Shown: positions 16,218 to 25,987, counted from the stretch's first letter. The stretch: DNA of 64,000 nt from Acidobacteriaceae bacterium (GCA_028283655.1 JAPWKE010000003.1:2604001-2668000); one strand, 5' to 3'. Notes: generated by a model not told the origin, from the letters alone. Program-made: numbers and translations.

Positions 16218-17419
16218 AGAAGAACTGCGTTCTCGTCACGCCCACGTTGCCCGGCCGCGAAGGCTCCGGCCTGCAACAGCGTGCGTTTGCGTGGCTGCTC
16301 GAACTCGCTCGCGAGTACAACGTCACCCTCGTTCTGGCGCTGCCGGCTGAAAACATCGCTTCTACGCTTGAAGCACGAGCGACGCAGGAGCTTCAGCCTT
16401 ATGTGACGCAGATAGAGATTTGCCGTGCGACTACTTCGCCCAAGTGGCTGCGTCTGGCGGCGCTGCTCTGCCCTCTGGCGCTGCTGTGGAAGCCCCAGCT
16501 TGCGGACGATTGGGTGCAACCGCTTGGCTGGGAACCTCAACTGCCCGAGCAGATTGACCATATCCATGTCTTCCGCTTTCGGACGATGATGATCGGTGAG
16601 TTCCTTGCGCGCGCTTATGGCCTTCGCGATTACGGTATCGATCTGGATGATGTCGAGTCGAACACGCTTGCCAGCATCGCGCGATGCGTGTGGAGACGGA
16701 AGCAGCCAAAGTTTGCGTTTCACCTCTTTGCCGCTTCGTTGCAGTACCGCATTCTTGAACGCACGCGCCTCGGTCGCGCGTCGCAAGTGTACTTTTCGAA
16801 TCCCGAGGACCTGCGCTACCTGAGCAAACGAGTGCCAAAGGAACGGCTTCACTACAGGCCGAACAAAATCACGATTCCTGCCAGCCGGGCAGAACGGCGA
16901 CTTCCTGGTGTCTTCAGCCTTCTCTTTGTTGGCACGCTGGACTATGTTCCCAATACGGATGCAGCTCTCTGGATTGCAGAGGAGATTGTTCCCGCCCTGC
17001 GTGAGGCGATTCCGCAAGGTTTTGAGGTCGTCATCGTGGGACGTGGTGCGAGTGATTCGCTAACGGCTCGCCTACAGCAAGAGCCGGAGATTCGCTTTGT
17101 GGGAGAGGTCGAGCATTTGTCGCCCTACTACGCGGCCAGTCATGCCGCTCTGGCCGCGGTGCGCTATGGCGGAGGCACGAAGCTGAAGGTGCTGGAGGCC
17201 GTTGCGGAGTTCTGTCCGGTCATCACTACGACACACGCTGTAAGCGGACTTCCCTTCGCAGCGGACCGGGACGTTCTCGTCGCGGATACACCGCAGGAGA
17301 TCGCGGCCGGATGCCTCCGGCTACGTCAGCACCCAGACTCCGCCGAACAGATGGCCCAGCAAGCCAACAGGGTTTTGCATGAAAGCAACCTCGCCCATGC
17401 AGGCATGGGCGAGGGATGA
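16214..17419 (+). CDS. Glycosyltransferase family 4
   Basis: A 401-residue GT-B transferase. The ATG at 16214 overlaps the stop of the preceding gene (ATGA) and has a purine-rich ribosome site; a TTG at 16196 is not needed. The N-terminus KKNCVLVTPTLPGREGSGLQQRAFAWL is the acceptor half; YGLRDYGIDLDDVESNT is typical of the group. The donor half has FSLLFVGTLDYVPNTDAALW, VVIVGRG, and AAVRYGGGTKLKVLEAVAEFCPVITT. The last 30 bp of the gene form a perfect 12-bp inverted repeat (CCTCGCCCATGC / GCATGGGCGAGG, 17391-17416), which encodes HAGMGEG just before the stop and may act as a 3' stabiliser or weak terminator toward the convergent GH20 gene. Confidence 0.88.
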   Translation: MKKNCVLVTPTLPGREGSGLQQRAFAWLLELAREYNVTLVLALPAENIASTLEARATQELQPYVTQIEICRATTSPKWLRLAALLCPLALLWKPQLADDWVQPLGWEPQLPEQIDHIHVFRFRTMMIGEFLARAYGLRDYGIDLDDVESNTLASIARCVWRRKQPKFAFHLFAASLQYRILERTRLGRASQVYFSNPEDLRYLSKRVPKERLHYRPNKITIPASRAERRLPGVFSLLFVGTLDYVPNTDAALWIAEEIVPALREAIPQGFEVVIVGRGASDSLTARLQQEPEIRFVGEVEHLSPYYAASHAALAAVRYGGGTKLKVLEAVAEFCPVITTTHAVSGLPFAADRDVLVADTPQEIAAGCLRLRQHPDSAEQMAQQANRVLHESNLAHAGMGEG

Positions 17420-17460
17420 GTCTCTGACTCGGTACGGATCGCTTGAAATGCTGAGGGCAA

Positions 17461-19509
17461 TCAATGTCCGACAGATCGTACGAGCCGTTCCACCGCCGGG
17501 GCGATTTGGTCGAGGAGAGCAGCTTCGGGCTGTTCGAGGTGCTGCAGAAGAACGATCTGCTGCTGTTGCGATTTCTTGCTGACGGAGGCCTTCTTTTGCA
17601 GATTGCTGAGGGCCGCCAACCCGATCTCCGCGACATCGGCGAGATGATGAGAGACCGGAACAAGTTCCGCAGTCAGATCAGAGTTCTTCAGCGAAGGCTG
17701 TAAGCGGGCGTCGTTGTCACGCCACATGGTTAGCCATTGGCGAGCCTGCTCCCACTCCGCCGGAGTGGCTTTGCCGGAGGCGATGCGTTCGGCGAGCTGG
17801 TGAAAGATCCTGGCCTTTTCGCTCTCGGCAGGGATCGAATCCACCAGACGGTTCAAAGGAAAGAAGACGTTGTAGTGGTTGAGCGTTTCGCGCACGTAGT
17901 CGCGCGTTGGCTGTACGGCGCTGCCAAGGACCTGCAACGCGGAAGGATCGGCGTAACCACTGAGCCGCTTGAGCTCCTGCGCTTCCGTGGCCTGAACGGG
18001 AAGATTATAGAAGGCGAGCTTCTGCGCGAGGACGTCGAGGCGCACGTACATCGAGTCGGTATCCTTCACGGCGCGTGGCGACCATAGCCGCTCGGCGACG
18101 ACGGCGGCCCGTGGCCAGATGCGCATGTTCACGTTCTCCGGAGTGACGTACTCCGTCCACATCGCAGCTTCGCCGCCGAGGATGTTGGCTTCCTGCGCGG
18201 CGGTGAGCGTGATCTTGCCACTATCGAGGGGATCGGCCAGATAATGGTCAGCGGCAGAGTGGTTCAGATCAAGGTAATAGCCCGCCGACAGGATTCCACG
18301 GTATCCGCTACGTGCGGCTTCGGCGAGGGACCTGGGGCCACGCCAGGACTGGATGACAACGTCGTGAGGTGTGTCCGGCTGTAGCACTTCATCCCATCCC
18401 ACCATGATCTTGTGATGATCCGCGACAAGCTTTTGCACTCTGGCGGTGAATTCAGCCTGCAGAGCAGCATTGTCCTTGAGGTGATGCGCCTGCATGTACT
18501 GCTTGATATGGGCGTTGGCGTCCCATTCCTTGCCGTTGCATTCATCGCCACCGATATGGAAGTAGGCATCCGGAAAGAGGCTGGTCATCTCGTCGAGGAA
18601 GCGATCCAGAAACTTGAAGGTGCTCTCGCGGGTGGGATCGATCGCGGGATCAAAGACTCCCCAGTCGCGCTCGATCTGATAGGGTCCGCTGCCGCTGGCG
18701 AGTTGGGGATAGCCAACGAACCACGAGGTGGTGTGGCAGGGCATATCGAATTCGGGAATGACACGGATGCCGCGGGCGCGAGCGTAAGCAAGGACCTCGC
18801 GAACCTGATCCTGGGTGTAATAGAGACCGTCTGAGCCTTTCTCGTGCAGCAGAGGAAAGGCCTTGCTTTCCACGCGGAAGCCCTGATCGTCCGAGAGGTG
18901 CCAGTGGAAGACGTTGAGCTTCACGGCTTCCATGCCGTCGAGGTTCTGGCGAATGATGGAGAGCGGCATGAAGTGACGGCTGGAGTCGATCATGAGTCCA
19001 CGCCAGGGGAAGCGGGGCTTGTCGTCGATGGTGACGGCAGAGAGGGCGAATCCCTGAGGCGTGGTGTGGACCAGTTGCAGTAGCGTCTGCAGGCCATGAA
19101 GGATGCCGAGAGGGTTGGGGGCGCTAAGCAGAATCTGCTGCGAGGTGACCTGCAGATGGTAGGACTCGTCTTCTCCAAGCTGCTGCACGGGAGCGGATGG
19201 TCCGGCGGTCTTGACGATCAGCAGCACTTGTTTGGACGGCTGCGAGGGGAGGGCCGGAGTGCCGGTCAGGCGAGAGAGGACGTCGAGGAAACGAGTGCCA
19301 GCGTCCTTCAGGCGAGGTTCGGTGTAACCCTGAAAGTCGATCCTGATGCCGGAAGGAAGGTTCAACTGACCGGGAGCGGAGACGACGCTTTGCGGCACAG
19401 GCAGGAGCGTGAGCGGAGCTTGCTGTTGCGCGTCCGCGCGGGTGAGACCCAACGTGAAGCAGAGCAGGACAATCATGCAGTTTGTGCAGAGCAAAGCGGG
19501 CTTGAACAC
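17461..19509 (-). CDS. Exported beta-N-acetylhexosaminidase, GH20
   Basis: A 682-residue protein with a GTG start at 19509 (AGAGG 5-6 nt upstream) and a signal peptide ending near LTRADAQ. A GH20b-type N-terminal domain covers about 30-165 (LLPVPQSVVSAPGQLNL ... SYHLQV). The catalytic barrel begins PRFPWRGLMIDSSRHFMPL. The catalytic pair is in YFHIGGDECNGKEW (Asp322-Glu323), and IMVGWDEVL and VVIQSWRG are further active-site strands. It should release terminal GlcNAc (or GalNAc) from chitooligosaccharides or glycans. The C-terminal about 150 residues are helical and unassigned. It is the last of the minus-strand genes GH18, TonB receptor, GH20, and would complete chitin breakdown in the periplasm. 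Confidence 0.92.
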   Translation of the reverse strand: MFKPALLCTNCMIVLLCFTLGLTRADAQQQAPLTLLPVPQSVVSAPGQLNLPSGIRIDFQGYTEPRLKDAGTRFLDVLSRLTGTPALPSQPSKQVLLIVKTAGPSAPVQQLGEDESYHLQVTSQQILLSAPNPLGILHGLQTLLQLVHTTPQGFALSAVTIDDKPRFPWRGLMIDSSRHFMPLSIIRQNLDGMEAVKLNVFHWHLSDDQGFRVESKAFPLLHEKGSDGLYYTQDQVREVLAYARARGIRVIPEFDMPCHTTSWFVGYPQLASGSGPYQIERDWGVFDPAIDPTRESTFKFLDRFLDEMTSLFPDAYFHIGGDECNGKEWDANAHIKQYMQAHHLKDNAALQAEFTARVQKLVADHHKIMVGWDEVLQPDTPHDVVIQSWRGPRSLAEAARSGYRGILSAGYYLDLNHSAADHYLADPLDSGKITLTAAQEANILGGEAAMWTEYVTPENVNMRIWPRAAVVAERLWSPRAVKDTDSMYVRLDVLAQKLAFYNLPVQATEAQELKRLSGYADPSALQVLGSAVQPTRDYVRETLNHYNVFFPLNRLVDSIPAESEKARIFHQLAERIASGKATPAEWEQARQWLTMWRDNDARLQPSLKNSDLTAELVPVSHHLADVAEIGLAALSNLQKKASVSKKSQQQQIVLLQHLEQPEAALLDQIAPAVERLVRSVGH

Positions 19510-19557
19510 GGTACCTCTTCGACGAAATCCTTCATAACGTTACAAGAAGTGAGCGAA

Positions 19558-19636
19558 GCCTTATGCCGCGGAGAACGGCGGCATAAGGCCCCTTTCTTGC
19601 GATCGAAGGCCGAAGCTGACGCTTCGGCCTTCGATC
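19558..19636. terminator. Two tandem hairpins between TonB receptor and GH20 genes
   Basis: The first is a perfect 16-bp inverted repeat with a 4-nt loop (GATCGAAGGCCGAAGC at 19601-19616 with its complement at 19621-19636). The second pairs GCCTTATGCCGC with its near-complement at 19558-19589. Neither is followed by a T-run on the minus strand. They may be weak terminators or mRNA-stabilising structures that set the GH20 level relative to the receptor. Confidence 0.45.
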
Positions 19637-19653
19637 TGAGGCTACAGCTCAGG

Positions 19654-22600
19654 CTAGAAGTAGATCTTTCCGCTGAACTGCATGATGCGGGCGGCGTGTG
19701 CACTGGTCGCCTGTCCGAACAAACCATTGCCAAAACCGGTGTCGATGAGCCAGAAGTTCGTGTGGTTGAACAGATTGAAGGACTCCGCTCGCATCTGCAG
19801 GCTGATGCTGTTGGTGAACTTGAAGTTCTTCATCAGTCCTAGATCGACCTTCTCCGTGCCGGGTCCCAGGATGTTTCCGGCCCTGCTGCTGCCGAAGTGT
19901 CCCTGAGCCGTAGCGAAGGAGCTGGTAGAGAACCACTGCGTTCTGTTCTTGGTGTGCTGGATAGGCGCAACCTGATCCGGACGAGGTGAGACGTCCGAGT
20001 TGGAGGTGACCATGCCGAGACCGCCGGGGTATGTTCCCGCCGGGCTGTTGTTTGCGCAGAGAGGATTCGCCGCGGTGCCCGGGTTGTCCGTCGTTGGCGT
20101 CGGGCAGGCGAACGGATCGCTCGTCTGATAGGCGCTGATGGACTGGCCGGAGTTGAGGGTCACGATACCGGAGACTTCCCAACCGCCAGCGATGTGGCCA
20201 AGCAGACCGCTTTGTTCGCGGTAGAAGGGCAGCTTGTACACAAAGTTGGAGATGAAGGTCTGAGGCTGGTTGAGACCGGACGGACCGTAATCCATCTTGA
20301 GGTTGTAGGCGTAGGTGCTTGCCGATCCCGGAGGTCCGCTGAGAGCCGAGCCTGTGGCAGCGGTTCCACGGTCGTTCCAGGAAGTGGTCAGGTTCTTGGA
20401 CCAGGTGTAGGAGATTCCGAGAGTCAGATCGCGAGTTGTGCGGTGCTGCAACGAAACCTGAACGGAGTTGTAGTTTGCGGTGAAGGCGGGAATTCTGTTC
20501 TTGAAGTAGGAGTACCCAAGGTAAGGACGAATGTTGTTCAGAGGTAAGGTGGGGTTATCGGCACGCGTCGACAGCGTTGGGACGTTGCTGTCGATCTCAC
20601 CCTGGAGATGGCGAGAGATGGAGCCGACGTACGCGATCTCCAAGAGGGTTGTGGGCGCCAACTGCTGCTGAACGGACAGGTTGTAGGCCGCATACGACGG
20701 GACCTTGAAAACCGGTGAGCCAGCAGTGGTCAGAGGGTTCGGGCCATAGGCGGGCGTGATGCTTCCAGCGCCGATGGGGTTATCAAAGCTTGTTTTGGTG
20801 ATGGTGGTCGTCTGCACGAGCGGTGGGTCGCTGAAGGCGTTCTGCTCCCAGATGCCGTTGCTCGTACGGTCGAAGAAGATACCGAAGCCGCCGCGCAGGA
20901 CGCTCTTGCCATCGCCGAAGAGGCTGTACGAGAAGCCAACGCGCGGACCGAAGTTCCAGTTATTGTTGGGGTTTACCGTACTTCCGTACGGTGAGCAGGA
21001 GACCTGGGAAGAGATGGCCTTCGCCGCCGTGCAGGCATCGCCCTGTGGGAAGATCAGGCCGTTGGCATAGGTAGCCGGAGTAAACTGCTGGCCCGCTGCG
21101 AAGTTTCCATCGCTATTCAGCGTCGGAGCCTGCAAGGGGTTGTAGAACGCAGGAGCAAAGTTGGCCAGCGTGTTCTTCGCGTCGGAGGGCGCGGGGAACC
21201 GCGTCCAGCGAACACCGAGGTTCAACGTGAGTCGGCGGTTCACCTTCCAGTCATCCTGAACGTAGGCTTCGGTGTTCCAGAAGCGAAGATCGGGGACGAT
21301 GTCGCGATCTGCCTGCTGATACTGAACGGCGTTCCCGAGCAGGAAATCTCCCCAGGTGTTGAAGGAGAAGCTCGGATTACCTTCGCTGGCGTTCTCGGTC
21401 TTCAGCATCTGCTGCGCCGTGATGCCGGCACGCAAGGTGTGGTTTCCAAGTGTGATGGTGAAGTTATCGAAGATGTTTCGGTCAAGGTTGCGCTCATTGT
21501 AAGGAGCAGAGCCCTGCGAAAGAACGGTGACGGACTGGTCAAGAATATTGACGCTGGGGATACGGCCGTAGGGGTCAGGGTTGGCGATGTTGTTCGTCAA
21601 CGAAGAGAGGACGCTGGGCGAGTTAGCCGGGCCAGAGAGCGAGGCGTTAATCGTGCCCTGTGAGTAGGCGAACTCAAGCTCGTTCACCATGCGGGGAGAG
21701 ATGGTCCACGTAAGATTGGCGACGACATTCTTACCGGGAGCGTTGATGCCGGCGTTGACGATTCCGGGATAGTTCGCACCTCCCCAGAGGCCGGTCGGGA
21801 GATTGCTGGGTGCGTCGTCTTCCATGCCGCGAGCGAAGAAGTGGAGCTTGTCGTTGAAGTAGTGATCGATACGAACAAGGTCCTGACGGAAGTTGTTGAG
21901 CGTGGAGAACGAAGAGATCTGCGTTCCGTAGGTGAAGTTGTTGCTGGCGTTGAAGGTGTTGAAGTTGGCCTGATTCTTATTGAGAACCTGGGAGAGGTAC
22001 ACCTGCGCGTTTGCACTGTAGCAGGCAGGGTTGATGGTCCCCGTACCGCCGCCAACAGGAATGTCGGGATTCGGGGTCCAGTTCGTAATGCAACCAGCCG
22101 GTGCAGAGGGCTCGTTCGCTGCGTAGAAAGAGCCTGCGAGCTCTCCCGCCGTTGGAGCCGCAACGTTGTTCGACGTGGGGCTGGTGATCTTGCGCCACTC
22201 TTCTGACCAGAAGAAGAAGGTCTTCTTCTTCTCGGTGTTATAGACCCGCGGAATATAGATGGGGCCGCCGAGAGTGAAGCCGAAGTTGTTGTAGTGATCG
22301 GGAGGGCGCGGAATTCCCTGCTGGTTGTTGAAGTAGTAGTTTGCGTTGGTATTCGCCGTGCGTGCGAACTCATACACGGAGCCATGGAAGGCGCTGGTGC
22401 CTGAACGTGTGGCAACCACTACCTGACCGCCACCGCTGCGTCCGAAGCTGGCGTCGTAGGAGCTGCGCTCGAGCGTGAACTCCTGGATGGCATCGATGCT
22501 CGGCACATTGAGCAGTGAGGAGTTCGCGCCGCTGTCGTTGATGTCGGCACCATCTACGGTCCAGTTGTTCGCCGTGGCGCGAGCTCCGTTGACCGAGACA

Positions 22601-23226
22601 AAGGCGTTGCTATTGAGGCCGCCAAATCCAGGTTGATCGCCAAGGATATTGACCACACCTGGCTGGAGCGTAACTAACTGCTGGAAGTTACGGTTCACAA
22701 GTTCCAGTTCGCGAACCTGCGTTCCTGAGATCGTACCGGCTTGAGAGCTGCTGCCTGTGTCAACAGAGACCGGATTGTCCTCTACCGTGACCGTCTGGCT
22801 TTCAGAGCCCGGCTTGAGGACGACGTTCAGCGTGCGCCTCTGTGCCACGTTCAAGATCACATTGGGACTGGAGTAAGTGGCAAAGTTCGGATCGGAGACC
22901 TTTATCGTGTACGTTCCAGCAGGAAGATTGCTGGCGGTAAAGCTGCCAGAGCTGTTGGACTGCACGATGCGTGGCTCACCGTTCACGCCGTTCTGTGTGA
23001 TGGTGATCGTGGCGTTCTGAATCACCGCGCCGGTGCTGTCGGCGACGATTCCGGTGAAGGTTCCGGCCAGCTCCTGCGCACGTGCCACAGGGGAAAGCAA
23101 CAACAAGGCCGCCACAGCCAACATCAGCCAGGAGCATAGCGTGATGAAGCTCGCCCCCTTGTTTGAGATGCCCGAAGCGGATGCCATCTCGGCACAAAGC
23201 AAGGAGCTAGAAGAAGATCTAAACAT
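19654..23226 (-). CDS. TonB-dependent receptor, Oar-like
   Basis: 1190 residues from the ATG at 23226, chosen because GGAG lies 6 nt upstream; in-frame ATGs at 23250 and 23238 lack this. A long N-terminal stretch precedes a hydrophobic segment ending LLLLSPVARAQ, the signal. The carboxypeptidase-regulatory-like domain follows (GTFTGIVADSTGAVIQNATITI ... GTYTIKVSDPNFATY). The plug has VRELELVNRNFQQLVTLQPGVV, SIDAIQEFTLERSSYDASFGRS and GGGQVVVATRSGTSAFHG. The barrel ends with MQFSGKIYF, whose terminal Phe is typical of outer-membrane proteins. It is complete, unlike the receptor at the left edge. Lying between a chitinase and a hexosaminidase, it is the likely outer-membrane importer for chitooligosaccharides, analogous to ChiP-type or SusC-like roles; this is context-based. 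Confidence 0.92.
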   Translation of the reverse strand: MFRSSSSSLLCAEMASASGISNKGASFITLCSWLMLAVAALLLLSPVARAQELAGTFTGIVADSTGAVIQNATITITQNGVNGEPRIVQSNSSGSFTASNLPAGTYTIKVSDPNFATYSSPNVILNVAQRRTLNVVLKPGSESQTVTVEDNPVSVDTGSSSQAGTISGTQVRELELVNRNFQQLVTLQPGVVNILGDQPGFGGLNSNAFVSVNGARATANNWTVDGADINDSGANSSLLNVPSIDAIQEFTLERSSYDASFGRSGGGQVVVATRSGTSAFHGSVYEFARTANTNANYYFNNQQGIPRPPDHYNNFGFTLGGPIYIPRVYNTEKKKTFFFWSEEWRKITSPTSNNVAAPTAGELAGSFYAANEPSAPAGCITNWTPNPDIPVGGGTGTINPACYSANAQVYLSQVLNKNQANFNTFNASNNFTYGTQISSFSTLNNFRQDLVRIDHYFNDKLHFFARGMEDDAPSNLPTGLWGGANYPGIVNAGINAPGKNVVANLTWTISPRMVNELEFAYSQGTINASLSGPANSPSVLSSLTNNIANPDPYGRIPSVNILDQSVTVLSQGSAPYNERNLDRNIFDNFTITLGNHTLRAGITAQQMLKTENASEGNPSFSFNTWGDFLLGNAVQYQQADRDIVPDLRFWNTEAYVQDDWKVNRRLTLNLGVRWTRFPAPSDAKNTLANFAPAFYNPLQAPTLNSDGNFAAGQQFTPATYANGLIFPQGDACTAAKAISSQVSCSPYGSTVNPNNNWNFGPRVGFSYSLFGDGKSVLRGGFGIFFDRTSNGIWEQNAFSDPPLVQTTTITKTSFDNPIGAGSITPAYGPNPLTTAGSPVFKVPSYAAYNLSVQQQLAPTTLLEIAYVGSISRHLQGEIDSNVPTLSTRADNPTLPLNNIRPYLGYSYFKNRIPAFTANYNSVQVSLQHRTTRDLTLGISYTWSKNLTTSWNDRGTAATGSALSGPPGSASTYAYNLKMDYGPSGLNQPQTFISNFVYKLPFYREQSGLLGHIAGGWEVSGIVTLNSGQSISAYQTSDPFACPTPTTDNPGTAANPLCANNSPAGTYPGGLGMVTSNSDVSPRPDQVAPIQHTKNRTQWFSTSSFATAQGHFGSSRAGNILGPGTEKVDLGLMKNFKFTNSISLQMRAESFNLFNHTNFWLIDTGFGNGLFGQATSAHAARIMQFSGKIYF

Positions 23227-23299
23227 TAGGCTCTCCATGAGTGATTGCATAAGGGAACTTTGACTTCGTTCCGATTCTTTCGATTCCTATGCGGTCTTT

Positions 23300-23330
23300 C
23301 TGGCCTTCGGCATTGACCGCCGAAGGCCCA
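23300..23330. terminator. Hairpin between GH18 and TonB receptor genes
   Basis: CTGGCCTTCGG (23300-23310) and CCGAAGGCCCAG (to about 23332) form a stable stem around CATTGACCG. No T-run follows in the minus direction, so termination would be partial. It sits about 50 bp after the chitinase stop and 70 bp before the receptor start. Confidence 0.4.
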
Positions 23331-23380
23331 GAAAAGGTTAGTGGTGACCGCCACGCAGAGGCCTGCGCGGCGGACAGAGG

Positions 23381-25510
23381 CTACGGGTTGAGGTCTGTTG
23401 CCAGAGCCTTGGTGAGAGAGGAAGTAGCGTCGTCATCCTTCAATGCCCAGACGTAGCCACCACCCAAGCCATTGGCTTTGATGTAGCTGACCTTGCATTG
23501 CACGGACTGCGGGTTGTCATAGCTGATAGCGCTCGCAGTGGTCGAGTTGAACATGCGAGCCGTGCAGCGGGTAGCGTCGTAGCTGGAGGTGTACCCGTTG
23601 CTCAACAAGTTCTGAATGGTGCGATAGGTGATGAGGCCATCCGTCAGCAGATAGTCACAACCTGCAGCAGGGCTCGACTGGTTATTTCCGGTGGAGCAGT
23701 TACCCAGTCCGTTGAGGTTGAAGACAGGAGTCGCTCCGTTTAAGGTGAGGGCTCCAGTCGGATCTGTAACTCCGGTTGAGTTTTGATACATGCCACCGTT
23801 GGCGGAGGTTAGGCCGCCGGCCCAGCCAGAGCCGTAAAGTGGGAAGCCCATGGTGTACTTCGCTGCGGGAGCGCCGTGAGCGAGGTAGTACTGCACGGTG
23901 TCGTTGATGGTTTGCCCAGTTCCATAGATCGGGCTGGCCGCCTCGTCGTACAGCGGCGAAGCGTCGTTCGAAGCGTTGGACCAGTCGCCGGCGTAGTTAT
24001 AGCCGTCGACGTTTAGATAATCCAGGACTGCGCTAAGACCAGAGATATCGATGGTGTCGTACCCACCGTCGTCACCAGAGAACTCAGCGGAGCCAGCCTT
24101 CGAAGGACCTGCAGCGAGATCGGCGAGAACGTAATACTGCTTACCCGTGGTTGCGGACAAGGTATTGAGCTCGGTGCGGAACTCCGTCATCAGAGCGGTG
24201 AAGCCAGCCGTCTCGTTCGCGTTGGGGAACTCCCAGTCGATGTCGAAACCATCGAACAAGGCTCCCGAAGAAACACCCGAAGCTATGTTGCCCTGGATGA
24301 ACATGCTGACGCATGAGCTGACAAACGCCTGACGCTGCGCAGCCGTGCTGGAAGCCTGGTCAAAGAGCTGGTTGTAGGTGGGTGGGTTCCAACCACCGAT
24401 TGAGATGAGGATCTTCATATCGGGGTGGAGCTGCTTGAGCTGCGCCAGAGCACCGAAGTTACCCAGCAGCGGCGACGTTGCAGCCGTCGCTCCGGTTACC
24501 TGCGGAACGCTTTTCTGATAATCCGCATAGCTGTCAGCCAGAGCGCAGCTTACGCTGCTTCCATTGGCAGAGGGCTTGGCGAAAGCGTAAATAAGATGCG
24601 TGAGCGAAGCGGCTGCGCCGCTGGTCTGAAGATCAGCAACGTTTGAATTCGCGTAATACGTTCCCCACTCTTCAAACCAACCACCCACGAATAGCTTGCT
24701 GCTGGTGGCAGGCGTAGCAACCGTCACGGACGTTCCCGAAGACGTACCAACGCTGTCGGTTGCAGCAACCGTGAAGGTGTAGCTCGTAGAAGCAGTGAGC
24801 CCGGTGACGGTATCCGTTGTCGAAGAGGATGTGAGCGTGGAAGGCCCACCTGTGATGCTGTAACTCACGGTGCAACCGGTCGGAGCTGTTGCTGCCGTCC
24901 AGCTAAGCGTTGTGCTCGTTGCGGTGGTTCCTGCAGCCGTCAGTCCTGTTGGAGCCGATGGAGCCGCAGAGCAAGAGCTGGCGGAAGTGGTGACGCTGAC
25001 CGCCGAGCTGGCCGCAGAGGTGCCTGCAGCGTCCGTGGCCTGAACCGAGAAGCTATAGGTCGTCGAGGCGGAAAGACCGGTGATGGCATCGGAGGTCGTG
25101 CTGATGGAACCGATCGACGAGCCGCCACGCAGTACGTTATAGCTGACCGTGCAGCCTGTCGGAGTCGTAACTGCAGCCCAGCTCAGATTCGTTCCGGAAC
25201 TCGTAGTGCCCGAGGCCGCGAGACCTGTCGGCACAGCCGGAATAGTCGTACAGCTGGAGCAGGAGCCGGTGAGCGTCCAGGGCTCTCCGGAGCCCGCTCC
25301 ACCGCTGTTTGTGGCGGGGCTGTCACCCTGCGTCCACCAGTTCGCTACGTAGTTTTCACCGCTCAGGCTTGCTGTCATGCCAGCGGTGTAGATGGCTGTA
25401 GAACTCCACGTAGCGGCGCATGAGCTCTGCGCCACCGCTGCATGAGGAAGCATGAACAGGACCACGTTTGTTACTAGAAAGAGGAAAAGGGAAAGCAACT
25501 TGCGTTTCAT
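23381..25510 (-). CDS. Secreted GH18 chitinase with CBM5/12 and two FnIII domains
   Basis: 709 residues from the ATG at 25510 (GAGG 7 nt upstream; a TTG one codon earlier is the alternative). Domains in order: signal peptide ending HAAVAQ; a chitin-binding CBM5/12 module (AATWSSTAIYTAGMTASLSG, YVANWWTQGDSP, GEPWTLTGSC) at about 31-83; fibronectin III domains at about 90-177 and 184-268, both starting P-x-x-PTGL; then the GH18 barrel from about 272. Catalytic DGFDIDWEFP contains the DxxDxDxE motif with the acid Glu at about 427; SIGGWN and YLNVDGYNYAGDW are further barrel signatures. It should cut chitin outside the cell or at the outer membrane. Cysteines are numerous, consistent with export. 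It has its own promoter at 25867-25895. Confidence 0.93.
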   Translation of the reverse strand: MKRKLLSLFLFLVTNVVLFMLPHAAVAQSSCAATWSSTAIYTAGMTASLSGENYVANWWTQGDSPATNSGGAGSGEPWTLTGSCSSCTTIPAVPTGLAASGTTSSGTNLSWAAVTTPTGCTVSYNVLRGGSSIGSISTTSDAITGLSASTTYSFSVQATDAAGTSAASSAVSVTTSASSCSAAPSAPTGLTAAGTTATSTTLSWTAATAPTGCTVSYSITGGPSTLTSSSTTDTVTGLTASTSYTFTVAATDSVGTSSGTSVTVATPATSSKLFVGGWFEEWGTYYANSNVADLQTSGAAASLTHLIYAFAKPSANGSSVSCALADSYADYQKSVPQVTGATAATSPLLGNFGALAQLKQLHPDMKILISIGGWNPPTYNQLFDQASSTAAQRQAFVSSCVSMFIQGNIASGVSSGALFDGFDIDWEFPNANETAGFTALMTEFRTELNTLSATTGKQYYVLADLAAGPSKAGSAEFSGDDGGYDTIDISGLSAVLDYLNVDGYNYAGDWSNASNDASPLYDEAASPIYGTGQTINDTVQYYLAHGAPAAKYTMGFPLYGSGWAGGLTSANGGMYQNSTGVTDPTGALTLNGATPVFNLNGLGNCSTGNNQSSPAAGCDYLLTDGLITYRTIQNLLSNGYTSSYDATRCTARMFNSTTASAISYDNPQSVQCKVSYIKANGLGGGYVWALKDDDATSSLTKALATDLNP

Positions 25511-25856
25511 CAACTCACCTCGACTTCAAGAAAGGGGGAGATTATCCCCGCGAATGGTTTAGGAGCTTGGGAGCTCCATTTGGTGCGGGCCATACAAGTC
25601 AGAGAGAAAGTGAGACGAAGAACCGCAACGATGCCACGAGCGAAAGACTCTCGCAAAGACCGATAGCGTAATGGAGGTATCTTGAGCCATGTCGACAGGA
25701 AAAGCAGATAACGGGAATCCGAGATTCGAGACATGCGAAATCTCCCATGAATGGTCGTTGAAGCAGAACGGAACGCACAGCTTGAAAACAAGACGGTGGT
25801 TATGGCCCAGATACGACGGAGACACAAATCAAGACTTTTTAACTAGAGATGCAAAA

Positions 25857-25895
25857 GATACTTATGAACGTATCATTAAGAACTGAGTCGGTCAA
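25857..25895 (-). promoter_or_regulatory. Promoter and possible operator of the chitinase gene
   Basis: On the minus strand TTGACC (25895-25890) is separated by 17 bp from TACGTT (25872-25867). Overlapping the -10 box is an interrupted inverted repeat GATAC-N8-GTATC (25857-25874), placed where a repressor would block RNA polymerase. The transcript would have an untranslated leader of about 350 nt. The adjacent ROK-type repressor is the obvious candidate binder (inference). Confidence 0.5.
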
Positions 25896-25987
25896 CTGTT
25901 ATTTCATACAATTTGCGTTGACTTGTCTGAACAGATCGACCTTGCCTGTCGACGTGTCACCAGCTCGGCACTAGCTCTCCCCTGTGC

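Noticed and set aside
10181-17419. Possible prophage or insertion sequence in the glycan island
   Set aside because: No transposase, integrase or terminal inverted repeats were found in this part or elsewhere in the window.
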